Positions 8,989 to 18,644 of a DNA stretch of 64,000 bases are shown here, in pieces (the first letter of the stretch is position 1; each line of letters begins with the position of its first letter). The stretch is from Prevotella sp. P5-50 (lineage in GTDB: Bacteria; Bacteroidota; Bacteroidia; Bacteroidales; Bacteroidaceae), in the NCBI RefSeq assembly GCF_002251295.1, contig NZ_NPJA01000051.1, forward strand, positions 62,001 through 126,000. Reading direction: 5' to 3'. The notes beneath the pieces are model-generated. The model ran no database searches and was not told the DNA's origin. It saw only the letters and a program-made list of their open reading frames with translations. The position numbers were made by a program, and so were the translations under genes.

Positions 8989-9612
8989 TAGTTTTCTGTT
9001 TTTTTCGACCACACGACCACAAACGCGCATAACCTCATGACATTCAGGTTTTTGCTGGTGGTCGAAGCTTTTTTCATCGACCACACATCGACCACCGAGA
9101 AACGATTGCAAAAAACCTGCTTACGATGCAAGTGAAAGTTCCTACTGTTTTCCGTTTGTTTTACGTTAGCAGATAAGAACTCTTATACAATATTGCAAAA
9201 ATTTTTATCCACCATTGGATAACACCTTTATCAAACGTTGGATAATACTTTTATCAAACATTGGATAACTCCTTTATCAAACGTTGGATAACTCCTTTAT
9301 CAAACGTTGAAAAGATATTTTTAAAACGTTGGAAAACACTTTTGCCAAACGTTGGAAAACATTTTTGCCAAACGTTGGAAAACACTCTTACCAAACGTTG
9401 GAAAACACTCTTACCAAACGTTGGGCAATACTTTTGCCAAAGGTTTGGAAATGTCTGACAATACGTATATTGGTCTGAAATGTAAAATTCAACAAATTTT
9501 GGCGGTGGTCGATGAGTGGTCGATAGAAACAGCTTCGACCACCACCTAAACTACTGTATGATAGCACGATGCACGCTTCGGTGGTCGAGTGGTCGAAATT
9601 TTCTGAAAACTA
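8989..9612. mobile_element. Non-coding repeat element, copy A, with ~32-bp imperfect terminal inverted repeats
   Basis: The left end (8989-9020) and the right end (9581-9612, reversed) share TAGTTTTC then, after an 8-9 nt variable piece, TTCGACCAC and CGACCAC. About 35-45 nt further in, each arm has GGTGGTCGAAGC...TCGACCAC...TCGACCACC (left 9056-9098, right 9503-9547 reversed), able to form a hairpin. Between the arms is a 23-bp tandem array. There is no transposase and no credible open frame. A second copy is at 62499-63196. Whether it moves is inference; it could be MITE-like or a structural chromosomal repeat. Confidence 0.75.
9208..9459. repeat. 23-bp tandem repeat array inside element A
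   Basis: About eleven head-to-tail copies, consensus CAAACGTTGG then A(T/A)AAC-x-CTTTTAT, begin near 9208, 9231, 9254, 9277, 9300, 9322, 9345, 9368, 9391, 9414 and 9437. Spacing is 23 bp with one 22-bp step. The left copies carry GGATAACTCC and the right copies GGAAAACACT, showing local homogenisation. A short open frame across it is only a by-product of the repeat. Confidence 0.9.
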
Positions 9613-9747
9613 AAATTTTATGTGTGCCAAGGCAAAAGCTGCTACAAACGTGGAGTGCATAGACAAAATCTACCGCAATAGAAGATTACCACACCCCAAG
9701 CGCATAGGCAGAACAGCTACAATTTAACCTAAAAAACTACATTATAT

Positions 9748-9778
9748 TTGGCGGTTCGCCTAATTATTCGTAATTTCG
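9748..9778 (+). promoter_or_regulatory. Promoter of pepT
   Basis: TTG (9748-9750), 20-bp spacer, TAATTTCG (9771-9778), a near-consensus -7 box. It lies about 28 bp before the pepT start codon and outside repeat element A. Confidence 0.6.
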
Positions 9779-9806
9779 CAGACAGAAACAATAGCAATAA
9801 GCAAAT

Positions 9807-11030
9807 ATGGATATAACAGAAAGATTCCTGAATTACGTGAAATTTGACACACAGTCGAGCGAAGAAAGCCAGACTGTGCCAAGTACAAGCAAACAACTGT
9901 TGTTTGCGGAATATCTGAAGAAAGAACTGGAACGCGAGGGGCTCGACGACGTGGAACTCGACGAGAAAGGTTATCTCTACGCCACGCTCAAGGGGAATAT
10001 CAAAGAAGAGGTGCCCACCATCGGATTCATCTCACACTATGATACAAGCCCTGACTGCTCTGGTGCAGATATCAAACCACAGATTGTGCAAAACTATAAT
10101 GGTACGGATATCCTGCTGTCGGAGGGTATCATATCCAGTCCGAAGAAATTTCCCGAACTGTTACAACACGTGGGCGAAGACCTCATTGTGACAGACGGAC
10201 ACACTCTGCTCGGTGCAGACGACAAGGCGGGTATTGCCGAAATCGTACAGGCCATGGTTTATCTGCAAGAACACAAAGAGATTAAGCACGGCAAGATCAG
10301 AGTGGCTTTCAACCCCGATGAAGAAATCGGTATGGGCGCCCATCACTTCGATGTAGAGAAGTTTGGATGCGAATGGGCATACACCATGGACGGTGGTGAT
10401 GTGGGCGAATTGGAATTTGAAAACTTCAATGCCGCTTCTGCCAAAATCACAATCAAGGGAGTGAGCGTACACCCAGGATATGCAAAAGGCAAGATGATCA
10501 ATGCCAATGCACTGGCTGCGGAGTTTGCCAAGATGTTGCCCGAAAACGAGACACCAGAAACCACCGAAGGCTATCAGGGCTTCTATCACCTGCTGGGCAT
10601 TCAGTCGAATATAGAACTGGCAAAGCTGAACTATATCATTCGCGACCATGATCGCGAGAAGTTTGAAGACCGCAAACACTTCATCATGCAGTGTGCAGAG
10701 AAGATGAATGAAAAATACGGTGAGGGAACTGTAGAGGCTGTGGTTAGCGACCAGTATTACAACATGAAGGAGAAAATTGATCCACAGATGCACGTGATAG
10801 ACCTCGTATTGCGTGCCATGCAAGATACTGGTGTGGCTCCAAAGGTCAGCCCGATACGCGGTGGTACCGACGGTGCACAGCTTTCGTTCAAAGGTCTGCC
10901 CTGCCCCAATATCTTCGCTGGTGGTGTGAATTTCCATGGACCATACGAGTTTGTATCAATACAGTCGATGGAGAAAGCCATGAATGTTATCGTGAAAATC
11001 TGCGAACTTACTGCTGGATATAACGACTAA
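9807..11030 (+). CDS. pepT: Peptidase T (tripeptide aminopeptidase, M20B)
   Basis: 407 residues, the usual length. This cytoplasmic di-zinc enzyme removes the N-terminal residue of tripeptides. The metal and catalytic residues align with characterised PepT: H77 in SHYDTSPD, D138 in [11 protein letters not shown], and E172/E173 in [13 protein letters not shown]. The dimerisation domain follows (about 205-315) and the C-terminal part has [11 protein letters not shown] and [10 protein letters not shown]. Single gene with its own promoter and a strong terminator. It fits a peptide-fermenting lifestyle. Confidence 0.96.
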   Translation: MDITERFLNYVKFDTQSSEESQTVPSTSKQLLFAEYLKKELEREGLDDVELDEKGYLYATLKGNIKEEVPTIGFISHYDTSPDCSGADIKPQIVQNYNGTDILLSEGIISSPKKFPELLQHVGEDLIVTDGHTLLGADDKAGIAEIVQAMVYLQEHKEIKHGKIRVAFNPDEEIGMGAHHFDVEKFGCEWAYTMDGGDVGELEFENFNAASAKITIKGVSVHPGYAKGKMINANALAAEFAKMLPENETPETTEGYQGFYHLLGIQSNIELAKLNYIIRDHDREKFEDRKHFIMQCAEKMNEKYGEGTVEAVVSDQYYNMKEKIDPQMHVIDLVLRAMQDTGVAPKVSPIRGGTDGAQLSFKGLPCPNIFAGGVNFHGPYEFVSIQSMEKAMNVIVKICELTAGYND

Positions 11031-11086
11031 GCATAAAGATAAACAGACCTGACAAGGTCTAAGAAAAATCGGAAACGATACCGATA

Positions 11087-13348
11087 TCAAGCCTTGAGGA
11101 TTGCCTCAAGGCTTTCTTTTTCGCCAACCACCCAGATGATATCGCCTTTCTGGAACTTGCGTTTGGGATGAATCTGAGAGAGATTTTCCTTTCCTTCCTC
11201 CAATCCGACTACCATGCAGCTGTATTGTGAACGGATGCCACTCTCTTCAAGGGTCTTGCCAACAAAAGGACTTGAACCGGTGATGACCATCTGACGGAGC
11301 TTCATTTCACGCTTCTCGAAATCAATATCATCGCCCAACACCTCACGCTTAATGGCTTCGCCCAACTGGCGGAGCTGATCGTCGTTGCCGATTACCTGCA
11401 GTCGGTCGCCAGGGAAGATGACATCGTTGCCATCGGGAATATTCAACCGATGACCGGCACGAAGAATACTGCTGACATGCACACCAAACTGCTGACCAAG
11501 TGCCAACTGACGAAGGGTCTTACCCATCCAACGGGTGTTGAAGGGAATATCGAAGTCTGCCATGTGGACATCACGGTCGAGCAAATGCCCTTCATAAAGT
11601 GGGCGGCGACGACCATGCACTTGTGCCTCAATATCGCGAGAACGGAGGTTCTGAATGAAGAGGCGCTCCATCTGTATGCTTCCTTTCTTCAATCCGCGCG
11701 ACAATACCATCAGTACAACCAATGCCAACGCTATGGAGATGATGATGGCATTCTTGAAACGACTCAGATAGTTGATGATATAGAAGACAAAAGCACAAGC
11801 CAATACCACACGAACAATGATGGTAAATATCAACGGAAAATGGTTGACCCAACTCTCTGCCCACAGTGCCTTAAACTCATCAGAGTGGTTTTTCTTAACC
11901 ACCATTGCACGAAGGAAAGGCGAAATGATAAGCACGGTCAATATTCCGCAGATGGCATTGGCATACCAGTGAAGTTCGTATGAGGGGAAAAAGCTGCGCA
12001 CAAATGGCAAGAAGAAGGTGAACATCAACACGATGGCAGCAATGGAAAGGATGCTGTAGATAACCGTATTGCGGAGCATCTGTATCAATAGACTCTTCCA
12101 TTTGTTTTCTGCAGAGGGTGTCTGCGGATGAGATATCGTGATGTGGTTGAGTGCCACAATCCATTTCTTAGGCAGATGGCGCTCCATGATATTGTAACAG
12201 GGTTCAGCCATGCGTATCATATATGGTGTCAGAAAGGTTGTGACAACTGATACTGCCACAACCACTGGATAGAGAAAATGGCCTATGACACCAAGCGACA
12301 AGCCCAACGATGCAATGATAAAGGCAAATTCACCTATCTGGGCCATAGAGAATCCACACTTCATGGCTGTCTTCAACGGATTGCCACTGATGAGATATCC
12401 CAACGAACCAAATACCGACTGACCGATAAGAATGGTCAATGTGATAGCGATGATGGGCCAGGCGTAATCGACCAGCACCTGCGGTTCGACCAACATACCC
12501 ACCGACACGAAGAAAATAGCACCGAAGAGATTTTTCACTGGTTCGACCAAACGCACGATTTTGTCGGCTTCGACCGTTTCGGCAAGAATACTACCCATGA
12601 CAAATGCACCAAATGCACTGCTAAAGCCGACCTTGGTGGAGAATACTGCCATGAAACAACAGAGACCAAGCGCCACGATGAGTAGCGTCTCTTCATTCAT
12701 CAATCGGCGCGTGGCACGAAGGAAGGCAGGGATAAAAAAGATGCCGACCACAAACCAAAGCACCAAGAAGAATCCGATACGCAATACACTCTCGACCATC
12801 TGACCACCATCGGGACTGCTGCCACTGGCTATGGCAGACAGCATCACCATCATCACAATGGCAAGCACATCTTCCAGTATCAGCACACTCATCACCATTC
12901 CTGCGAATCGCTGTTGGCGAAGTCCCATGTCATCGAATGCCTTATATATAATAGTGGTGGACGACATAGCCAACATACCGCCAAGGAAGATGGAGTCCAT
13001 GTGGGTCCAACCGAATGCCTTGCCCACCACAATTCCTGCCATCATCATACAGAAGATGATGGTACAAGCGGCTATGACAGGAGCCATGCCCATCTTCACA
13101 ATCTTCTTGAAAGAAAAATCGAGACCCAGGGAAAACAAAAGAAAGATCACACCGATATCTGCCCACATCTGCACATTGGCACGATCCATCACCGACATGG
13201 TATAGGGCATCTGCGGTGAAACTAAGAATCCTGCTACGATATATCCAAGGACAAGAGGCTGTTTCAGTCGCTTGAAGATAAGCGTGACAAATGCTGCCAC
13301 CACAAGGATGAGGGCAAGGTCTTTGACGAGTGCGGGAAGTTCTGCCAT
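11087..13348 (-). CDS. CPA2-family cation:proton antiporter with two RCK_C/TrkA-C domains
   Basis: 753 residues. Residues 1 to about 390 form a KefB/NapA-like exchanger of about 12 helices, with YIVAGFLVSP near 36 and GFSSAFGAFVMGSILAET near 240. More helices follow (about 420-560), then a soluble C-terminus with two TrkA-C-like regions (about 600-670 and 685-753; FPGDRLQVIGND and KGDIIWVVGEKE). Such proteins exchange K+ or Na+ for H+ across the inner membrane, and RCK_C domains usually sense ligands. The ion cannot be told from sequence. It starts 4 nt after the lptD stop, so co-transcription with lptD is likely. Confidence 0.9.
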   Translation of the reverse strand: MAELPALVKDLALILVVAAFVTLIFKRLKQPLVLGYIVAGFLVSPQMPYTMSVMDRANVQMWADIGVIFLLFSLGLDFSFKKIVKMGMAPVIAACTIIFCMMMAGIVVGKAFGWTHMDSIFLGGMLAMSSTTIIYKAFDDMGLRQQRFAGMVMSVLILEDVLAIVMMVMLSAIASGSSPDGGQMVESVLRIGFFLVLWFVVGIFFIPAFLRATRRLMNEETLLIVALGLCCFMAVFSTKVGFSSAFGAFVMGSILAETVEADKIVRLVEPVKNLFGAIFFVSVGMLVEPQVLVDYAWPIIAITLTILIGQSVFGSLGYLISGNPLKTAMKCGFSMAQIGEFAFIIASLGLSLGVIGHFLYPVVVAVSVVTTFLTPYMIRMAEPCYNIMERHLPKKWIVALNHITISHPQTPSAENKWKSLLIQMLRNTVIYSILSIAAIVLMFTFFLPFVRSFFPSYELHWYANAICGILTVLIISPFLRAMVVKKNHSDEFKALWAESWVNHFPLIFTIIVRVVLACAFVFYIINYLSRFKNAIIISIALALVVLMVLSRGLKKGSIQMERLFIQNLRSRDIEAQVHGRRRPLYEGHLLDRDVHMADFDIPFNTRWMGKTLRQLALGQQFGVHVSSILRAGHRLNIPDGNDVIFPGDRLQVIGNDDQLRQLGEAIKREVLGDDIDFEKREMKLRQMVITGSSPFVGKTLEESGIRSQYSCMVVGLEEGKENLSQIHPKRKFQKGDIIWVVGEKESLEAILKA
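11089..11121 (+). terminator. Terminator of pepT, overlapping the antiporter 3' end
   Basis: A perfect 11-bp stem (AAGCCTTGAGG 11089-11099, CCTCAAGGCTT 11104-11114) with loop ATTG, then TCTTTTT on the plus strand. It lies inside the last codons of the convergent antiporter gene, so one sequence serves as coding DNA and as terminator. Confidence 0.85.
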
Positions 13349-13352
13349 AGAT

Positions 13353-16226
13353 TTAGTACCATTGTACTGCGTTGGAATAGCTGCTGCGCTTATCGTATTT
13401 CAGCGCATCGGTCAAGGTTGCTGCATTGCATCGGAACGAGAAATTGTAGCTCGTATAGGGTGCCAGCACCACCGAGCACGACATATTAAAGCAATGGAGG
13501 TCGCGCGACAGTGACGCAGTGGTCATTGAAATCTTATGGTTCTCAAAGTCATAACCAGAAGAGAAAGAGATGTTCCAACCATCGGAAATGCGAAGGTTAC
13601 CGCTGACATTGAGGTTCTGGGTGAACTTATAAGGATAGCGCATCGAATCGTAATTGAACTTGCCACTGGTGTTTTCTCGCATGGTGACACCATAACCCAA
13701 ACTGAGCGACCAAGGAAGATTGAAAGCCATATAACCGTCTTCGTCGGTCTCTGCCTTGCCGGCATTATCCTTACGGGCACCATGTTTTCCACGTTCCATA
13801 TCCTCATCGACATTGGTTTCAACACCTGTATCGTAGTCGTCATCACGATTAGCACGACTGTCGCGGTCGTTCTTACGCTTAGGACGTTCGCCCTTCAACC
13901 ACTTGATAAGGTCGCTCACTTTCTTGTTATCAAGCGTATAAGAGAGGTTTTGCGACATGCCCTGGAAACGACCGAAGCGGCCCTTACTATATTCGGTATG
14001 GGTTCCGATGTAAGGACGGGCACCTACGGAATCGGCTTCATAAGCATAAGTGGCAAATACCGCATTGATATTCAACGTATAACTCTTGGTGAGTTTCAAA
14101 CGTAAACGCGTAGAGAGGTCACTCCATGGACGTTCCTCTGCAGCCATGTTATACGACATTGAGGCTCCCAATTCATCGATGATACTGATTTTCTTCACAC
14201 CCGTAGAGTCGGCATCGCTCTTCACTTTCATCTCGATATTGTTGGACAAATCCATCGAGATACTACCAGTTTTGCCACGACCTGGCACACCATAGAGTGA
14301 TCCCTCATAGGGTGAATACTCTACAAGCGACACATTGCCATCGGCATCGGTCTTCTGATAGGTCTTGTAGAATCCATAGCGCGACGCACTGAAGTCTGGT
14401 GCATAGTTGAAGCTGACAGATGGTGTCACCACGTGGCGAACCGCCATGATCTTGTCGCCGAATACTTTACGACTGGGGATATACATACCATAGAGCTTGG
14501 TAGATGCCGAAACGCTGAAAGCCCAGTTATAGACATTATAGAATCCCTGCAAGGTATCGCGCTTCACTGTCTGTGTGGCTTCGTCCCACGAAAGTTCCTG
14601 CTTCTGCGTGTACATACGGTCGGTGAAGGTCAACGACGGATTGATATTCAGATAGCCAAACAATGTAAAATTGCCGCTAATGGGGATGCTATGCTGCATA
14701 CCGTTGCGCCAATCGCGTGTCAAGCTGGAGTGCATCAAACGATCTTCCTTGGTACTGATGCTATTGCTCAACTGTCCGGTATAGCTCATAGAGATCTTCT
14801 CATACCAGCGTTCCTTACCTACAGCATGACGGCGTTTGAAAGGATAGAAGCGCGAAATAGAGATGTTGAGGTCGGGTAATGTCAGGGCGATAGTCGAGTC
14901 ACGCATGTTCTGGTTGAGGTTGAACGTTGAGCTCAAGCTCATGCCGATACTGGAGAATGTGGTACTCCATGATACCGAGCTGGTACGTGTAGATTGTGTC
15001 ATTGCCTGCGGATTGTACATCGAAGTGAGGTTGTTGCGCTCATAGCTCGATGTGGCAAAGTTGACACTGGCAGACAAAGAACTATAGGGATTAGCTTTGC
15101 TGTCTTGACGGTGACTCCATTGCACCTTGAAACTGGTGGCTTTGGTATAGTCGGGCATATTCTTTTCGCCATTCACCGTATTCTGGTAACTGGCAAAAAA
15201 CGAACCGCTGTACTTATAGCGTTTGCGATAGTTGGAGGCTGCAGAGAGTCCCCACGATCCTTTGGTATAGATTTCACCCAACAGTTTCAAGTCCATCTTG
15301 TCGTTGATGGCAAAATAGTAACCACCATCACGGAGGTAGAAACCGCGCGATGTTTCATCACCATAGGTAGGCATGATAAAACCAGAAGAATAACTCTTAC
15401 TGAAAGGGAAGAAACCATAAGGTATGGCAAATGGCAATGGCACATCTGCTACTACCAAATAAGCAGGACCGAAAACGACATCCTTACCTGGGCGCATCTT
15501 GGCACGTGACAAGGCTATATAGAAATCGGGATGATCTTTGTCGCAGGTGGTATAACGACCGTGTTGCAAATAAATCTCACCATTGGCTCCACGCTTAGCC
15601 AGTTGGGCAGTCATATAGCCATCATCCTGCTGGGTATATACATCGCTGATGAGTCCCTTTTTGGTCTTGAAATTAAAAGCTATAGTGTCGTTCTCATAAG
15701 TGTCACTACCCATCTTGAATATTGGTGTACCGAATTTCTTACCGAGAGAGTCGAGCGAACCTGTAGCATGTACCAAACTGGAATCGAGTTGCATGAAGAT
15801 TTGATCACTCTGCAAATCCATATCCTGATATTTCACATGGGACTGGCCATACAGATGGGCTAAACCTGAAGCACCTTCATAGGTCATAGAGTCTTCAGCA
15901 GTATATTCCACTGGAGCATCAATACCATTCTTACGCTGACGATTGATAGAGTCGGCACGCAAAGAGTCGTCAATAGCTTTGTTGTGCATCCAGATGGCTT
16001 TTTGCAATGAATCCATCTTTGCGGTATCAGCAAGAACCTGTGTTGTGGTATCAATTACAGTACTGTCGGACTTGGCACTATGGGGCAACAACTGCGTATT
16101 GACCGTCTGCCCTTTACCCACAGAATCAGACACATCAGTATTGGCCGCTCCAAGTAGAGGAAAGGTCAAACGAGGCATTTCCGCCATTACAAATGTAATG
16201 ACGAAAAAGAGCAATATGATGAGCAT
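13353..16226 (-). CDS. lptD: LPS-assembly protein LptD (OstA-like outer-membrane barrel)
   Basis: 957 residues from the chosen start. An OstA-type region (about 110-230; GQSHVKYQDMDLQSDQIFM) precedes a large beta-barrel rich in aromatic and serine strands, the layout of LptD. LptD inserts lipopolysaccharide into the outer leaflet. The frame is open 15 codons further upstream, but a -7 box TACCTTTG (16251-16244) lies inside that extension, so MLIILLFF at 16226 is the better start and gives a normal signal sequence. An Asp/Arg-rich insert (about 795-840) is probably a surface loop. Confidence 0.88.
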   Translation of the reverse strand: MLIILLFFVITFVMAEMPRLTFPLLGAANTDVSDSVGKGQTVNTQLLPHSAKSDSTVIDTTTQVLADTAKMDSLQKAIWMHNKAIDDSLRADSINRQRKNGIDAPVEYTAEDSMTYEGASGLAHLYGQSHVKYQDMDLQSDQIFMQLDSSLVHATGSLDSLGKKFGTPIFKMGSDTYENDTIAFNFKTKKGLISDVYTQQDDGYMTAQLAKRGANGEIYLQHGRYTTCDKDHPDFYIALSRAKMRPGKDVVFGPAYLVVADVPLPFAIPYGFFPFSKSYSSGFIMPTYGDETSRGFYLRDGGYYFAINDKMDLKLLGEIYTKGSWGLSAASNYRKRYKYSGSFFASYQNTVNGEKNMPDYTKATSFKVQWSHRQDSKANPYSSLSASVNFATSSYERNNLTSMYNPQAMTQSTRTSSVSWSTTFSSIGMSLSSTFNLNQNMRDSTIALTLPDLNISISRFYPFKRRHAVGKERWYEKISMSYTGQLSNSISTKEDRLMHSSLTRDWRNGMQHSIPISGNFTLFGYLNINPSLTFTDRMYTQKQELSWDEATQTVKRDTLQGFYNVYNWAFSVSASTKLYGMYIPSRKVFGDKIMAVRHVVTPSVSFNYAPDFSASRYGFYKTYQKTDADGNVSLVEYSPYEGSLYGVPGRGKTGSISMDLSNNIEMKVKSDADSTGVKKISIIDELGASMSYNMAAEERPWSDLSTRLRLKLTKSYTLNINAVFATYAYEADSVGARPYIGTHTEYSKGRFGRFQGMSQNLSYTLDNKKVSDLIKWLKGERPKRKNDRDSRANRDDDYDTGVETNVDEDMERGKHGARKDNAGKAETDEDGYMAFNLPWSLSLGYGVTMRENTSGKFNYDSMRYPYKFTQNLNVSGNLRISDGWNISFSSGYDFENHKISMTTASLSRDLHCFNMSCSVVLAPYTSYNFSFRCNAATLTDALKYDKRSSYSNAVQWY

Positions 16227-16394
16227 ATTTTTTCTCACGGCTGCAAAGGTACAAAGAAAAAATGAATTCACTTACACATCGGCAGATGTTTAACGTAAAT
16301 TTTTGTAATACTCATATAGATAACATATAGAATACCCACCGCGACACAACATCATATTGATATCGATTTGAACTGCTTTACAAAGATAACAATA

Positions 16395-16430
16395 TAAAAA
16401 GCGCGCCATGACACAACGTCATGACACGCT
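16395..16430 (-). terminator. Terminator after methylmalonyl-CoA mutase genes
   Basis: A 13-bp stem (16400-16412 with 16418-16430, one mismatch), loop ACAAC, followed on the minus strand by TTTTTAT. It separates the mutase operon from lptD. Confidence 0.8.
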
Positions 16431-16474
16431 CTTGATATCGGATATTCGTACGATGTACGATTACTGCGTACGAT

Positions 16475-18640
16475 TTATTCCTCGTCGAGAAGAATCTTCA
16501 TCATCTCACAGGCAGCCTTGGCAACAGATGTACCAGGACCGAAGATGGCGGCAACACCGGCTTTATAGAGGAAGTCGTAGTCCTGTGCGGGAATCACACC
16601 ACCGGCAATAACCATGATGTCTTCACGTCCAAGTTTCTTCAATTCCTCAATCAGCTGAGGTATCAAGGTCTTGTGACCTGCGGCGAGTGACGATGCACCA
16701 ACAATATGTACGTCGTTCTCAACTGCCTCACGTGCAGCCTCGGCAGGTGTTTGGAACAATGGTCCCATATCCACGTCGAAACCACAGTCGGCATAACCGG
16801 TGGCTACTACCTTTGCACCACGGTCGTGACCGTCTTGACCCATCTTCGCAACGAAGATACGGGGACGGCGACCTTCCTTCTTCGCAAACTTCTCGGTCAA
16901 CTCGCAGGCTTTCTCAAAGTCGGAGTCGTTCTTGCTTTCTGAACTATACACGCCTGAAATGGTTCTGATTACTGCTTTATAACGACCTACGATTTCTTCG
17001 CAGGCATCACTGATCTCACCAAGAGTACAACGCAACTGAGCTGCTTTCACTGCCAAATCGAGTAAGTTGTTCTCGCTCTTGCGGCCTTCCTTGAAATCGC
17101 GAACGCACTCGGTAATTGCCTTGAGGGCTGCCTGACAAGCGGCTTCATCACGTGAAGCGCGTACCTCTGCCAAGCACTCTTCCTGCTGTTTGCGTACTGC
17201 TGTATTATCAACCTCGAGGATATCGATAGGATCTTCATGGTCGAGACGATACTTGTTGGTACCAACAATGGTCTGTACACCAGAGTCGATACGTGCCTGA
17301 GTGCGGGCAGCTGCCTCTTCAATACGCATCTTAGGCAGACCAGTTTCAATAGCCTTTGCCATACCACCAAGTTTCTCGATTTCCTGAATATGCTCCCAAG
17401 CCTTATGAACGAGCTCGTTGGTCAGGGTCTCTACATAGTATGAACCTGCCCATGGGTCAATCTGCTTGCAGACTTTAGTCTCGTTCTGAATATAGATCTG
17501 GGTATTACGAGCAATACGAGCTGAGAAGTCAGTAGGCAGGGCAATAGCCTCGTCAAGAGCATTGGTGTGGAGCGACTGAGTATGACCCAATACAGCTGCC
17601 ATAGCCTCAATACAGGTACGGCCTACATTGTTGAAAGGATCCTGCTCGGTCAGCGACCAACCAGAAGTCTGAGAGTGGGTACGCAGAGCGAGTGACTTTG
17701 GATTCTTAGCACCGAAGCTCTTCACAATCTTAGCCCACAACAGACGACCTGCACGCATCTTGGCAATCTCCATGAAGTGATTCATACCGATAGCCCAGAA
17801 GAACGACAGACGGGGTGCGAAAGCATCCACATCAATACCTGCATTAACACCAGTACGCAGATAGTCGATACCGTCGGCAAGTGTATATGCCAATTCGATG
17901 TCGGCAGTAGCACCAGCTTCCTGCATGTGGTAACCTGAGATAGAGATACTGTTGAACTTAGGCATCTTCTGTGAGGTAAACTCGAAGATGTCGGCAATAA
18001 TCTTCATTGAGAATGCAGGTGGATAAATATAGGTATTACGCACCATGAACTCTTTCAGAATATCGTTCTGAATAGTTCCTGCCATCTCTTCCAGCTTAGC
18101 ACCCTGCTCCAGACCTGCTACGATATAGAAAGCCAAAATAGGAAGCACAGCTCCGTTCATGGTCATCGAGACAGACATCTTGTTCAAGGGAATACCTGAG
18201 AAGAGCACCTTCATGTTCTCTTCATTACAGATAGATACACCTGCTTTACCAACGTCGCCAACTACGCGAGCGTTGTCGGGGTCATAACCACGGTGGGTGG
18301 GCAAGTCGAAGGCTACAGACAGACCTTTCTGACCACTGGCGAGGTTACGACGGTAGAATGCATTCGACTCCTCTGCAGTAGAGAATCCGGCATACTGACG
18401 GATAGTCCATGGGCGGAATGGATACATCATACTATACGGACCGCGGAGATATGGAGGGATACCTGCTGTGAAGTCGAGGTGCTCCATGCCTTCAAGGTCT
18501 TCTTTGGTATATACGGGACGAACCTCAATGTGCTCTGGTGTCTTCCAGTTAGGCACGATGTGGTTCTCTTTCAGCCAGGCTGCGCCATCGGTGGCGTGGA
18601 TGCCGGCATAAATATCAATATTCTTGAAATCTTTTCTCAT
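16475..18640 (-). CDS. mutB: Methylmalonyl-CoA mutase, large (catalytic) subunit
   Basis: 721 residues, the normal size. The enzyme interconverts succinyl-CoA and (R)-methylmalonyl-CoA with adenosylcobalamin. The N-terminal TIM barrel includes [23 protein letters not shown] (about 75-97). The C-terminal cobalamin domain has the DxHxxG motif as [10 protein letters not shown], with the cobalt-ligating His at H605, then the S-x-L region SSLAAGHK. It begins 4 nt after mutA. Together with the decarboxylase subunits at 22.4-25.1 kb this is the succinate-to-propionate route. Confidence 0.97.
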   Translation of the reverse strand: MRKDFKNIDIYAGIHATDGAAWLKENHIVPNWKTPEHIEVRPVYTKEDLEGMEHLDFTAGIPPYLRGPYSMMYPFRPWTIRQYAGFSTAEESNAFYRRNLASGQKGLSVAFDLPTHRGYDPDNARVVGDVGKAGVSICNEENMKVLFSGIPLNKMSVSMTMNGAVLPILAFYIVAGLEQGAKLEEMAGTIQNDILKEFMVRNTYIYPPAFSMKIIADIFEFTSQKMPKFNSISISGYHMQEAGATADIELAYTLADGIDYLRTGVNAGIDVDAFAPRLSFFWAIGMNHFMEIAKMRAGRLLWAKIVKSFGAKNPKSLALRTHSQTSGWSLTEQDPFNNVGRTCIEAMAAVLGHTQSLHTNALDEAIALPTDFSARIARNTQIYIQNETKVCKQIDPWAGSYYVETLTNELVHKAWEHIQEIEKLGGMAKAIETGLPKMRIEEAAARTQARIDSGVQTIVGTNKYRLDHEDPIDILEVDNTAVRKQQEECLAEVRASRDEAACQAALKAITECVRDFKEGRKSENNLLDLAVKAAQLRCTLGEISDACEEIVGRYKAVIRTISGVYSSESKNDSDFEKACELTEKFAKKEGRRPRIFVAKMGQDGHDRGAKVVATGYADCGFDVDMGPLFQTPAEAAREAVENDVHIVGASSLAAGHKTLIPQLIEELKKLGREDIMVIAGGVIPAQDYDFLYKAGVAAIFGPGTSVAKAACEMMKILLDEE

Positions 18641-18644
18641 AACT

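Noticed and set aside
9208-9459. CRISPR array
   Set aside because: Units abut directly with no unique spacers, units drift along the array, and no cas genes are in the window. The same holds for 37428-37572 and 62706-62990.
9261-9549. Short open frames of about 65 codons across the 23-bp array
   Set aside because: They arise because 23-bp units give a 23-residue period when read in one frame; sequence is explained by the DNA repeat and has no start context or family features.
16227-16271. 15-codon N-terminal extension of LptD
   Set aside because: It contains the likely -7 promoter box, so it is probably not transcribed in full.
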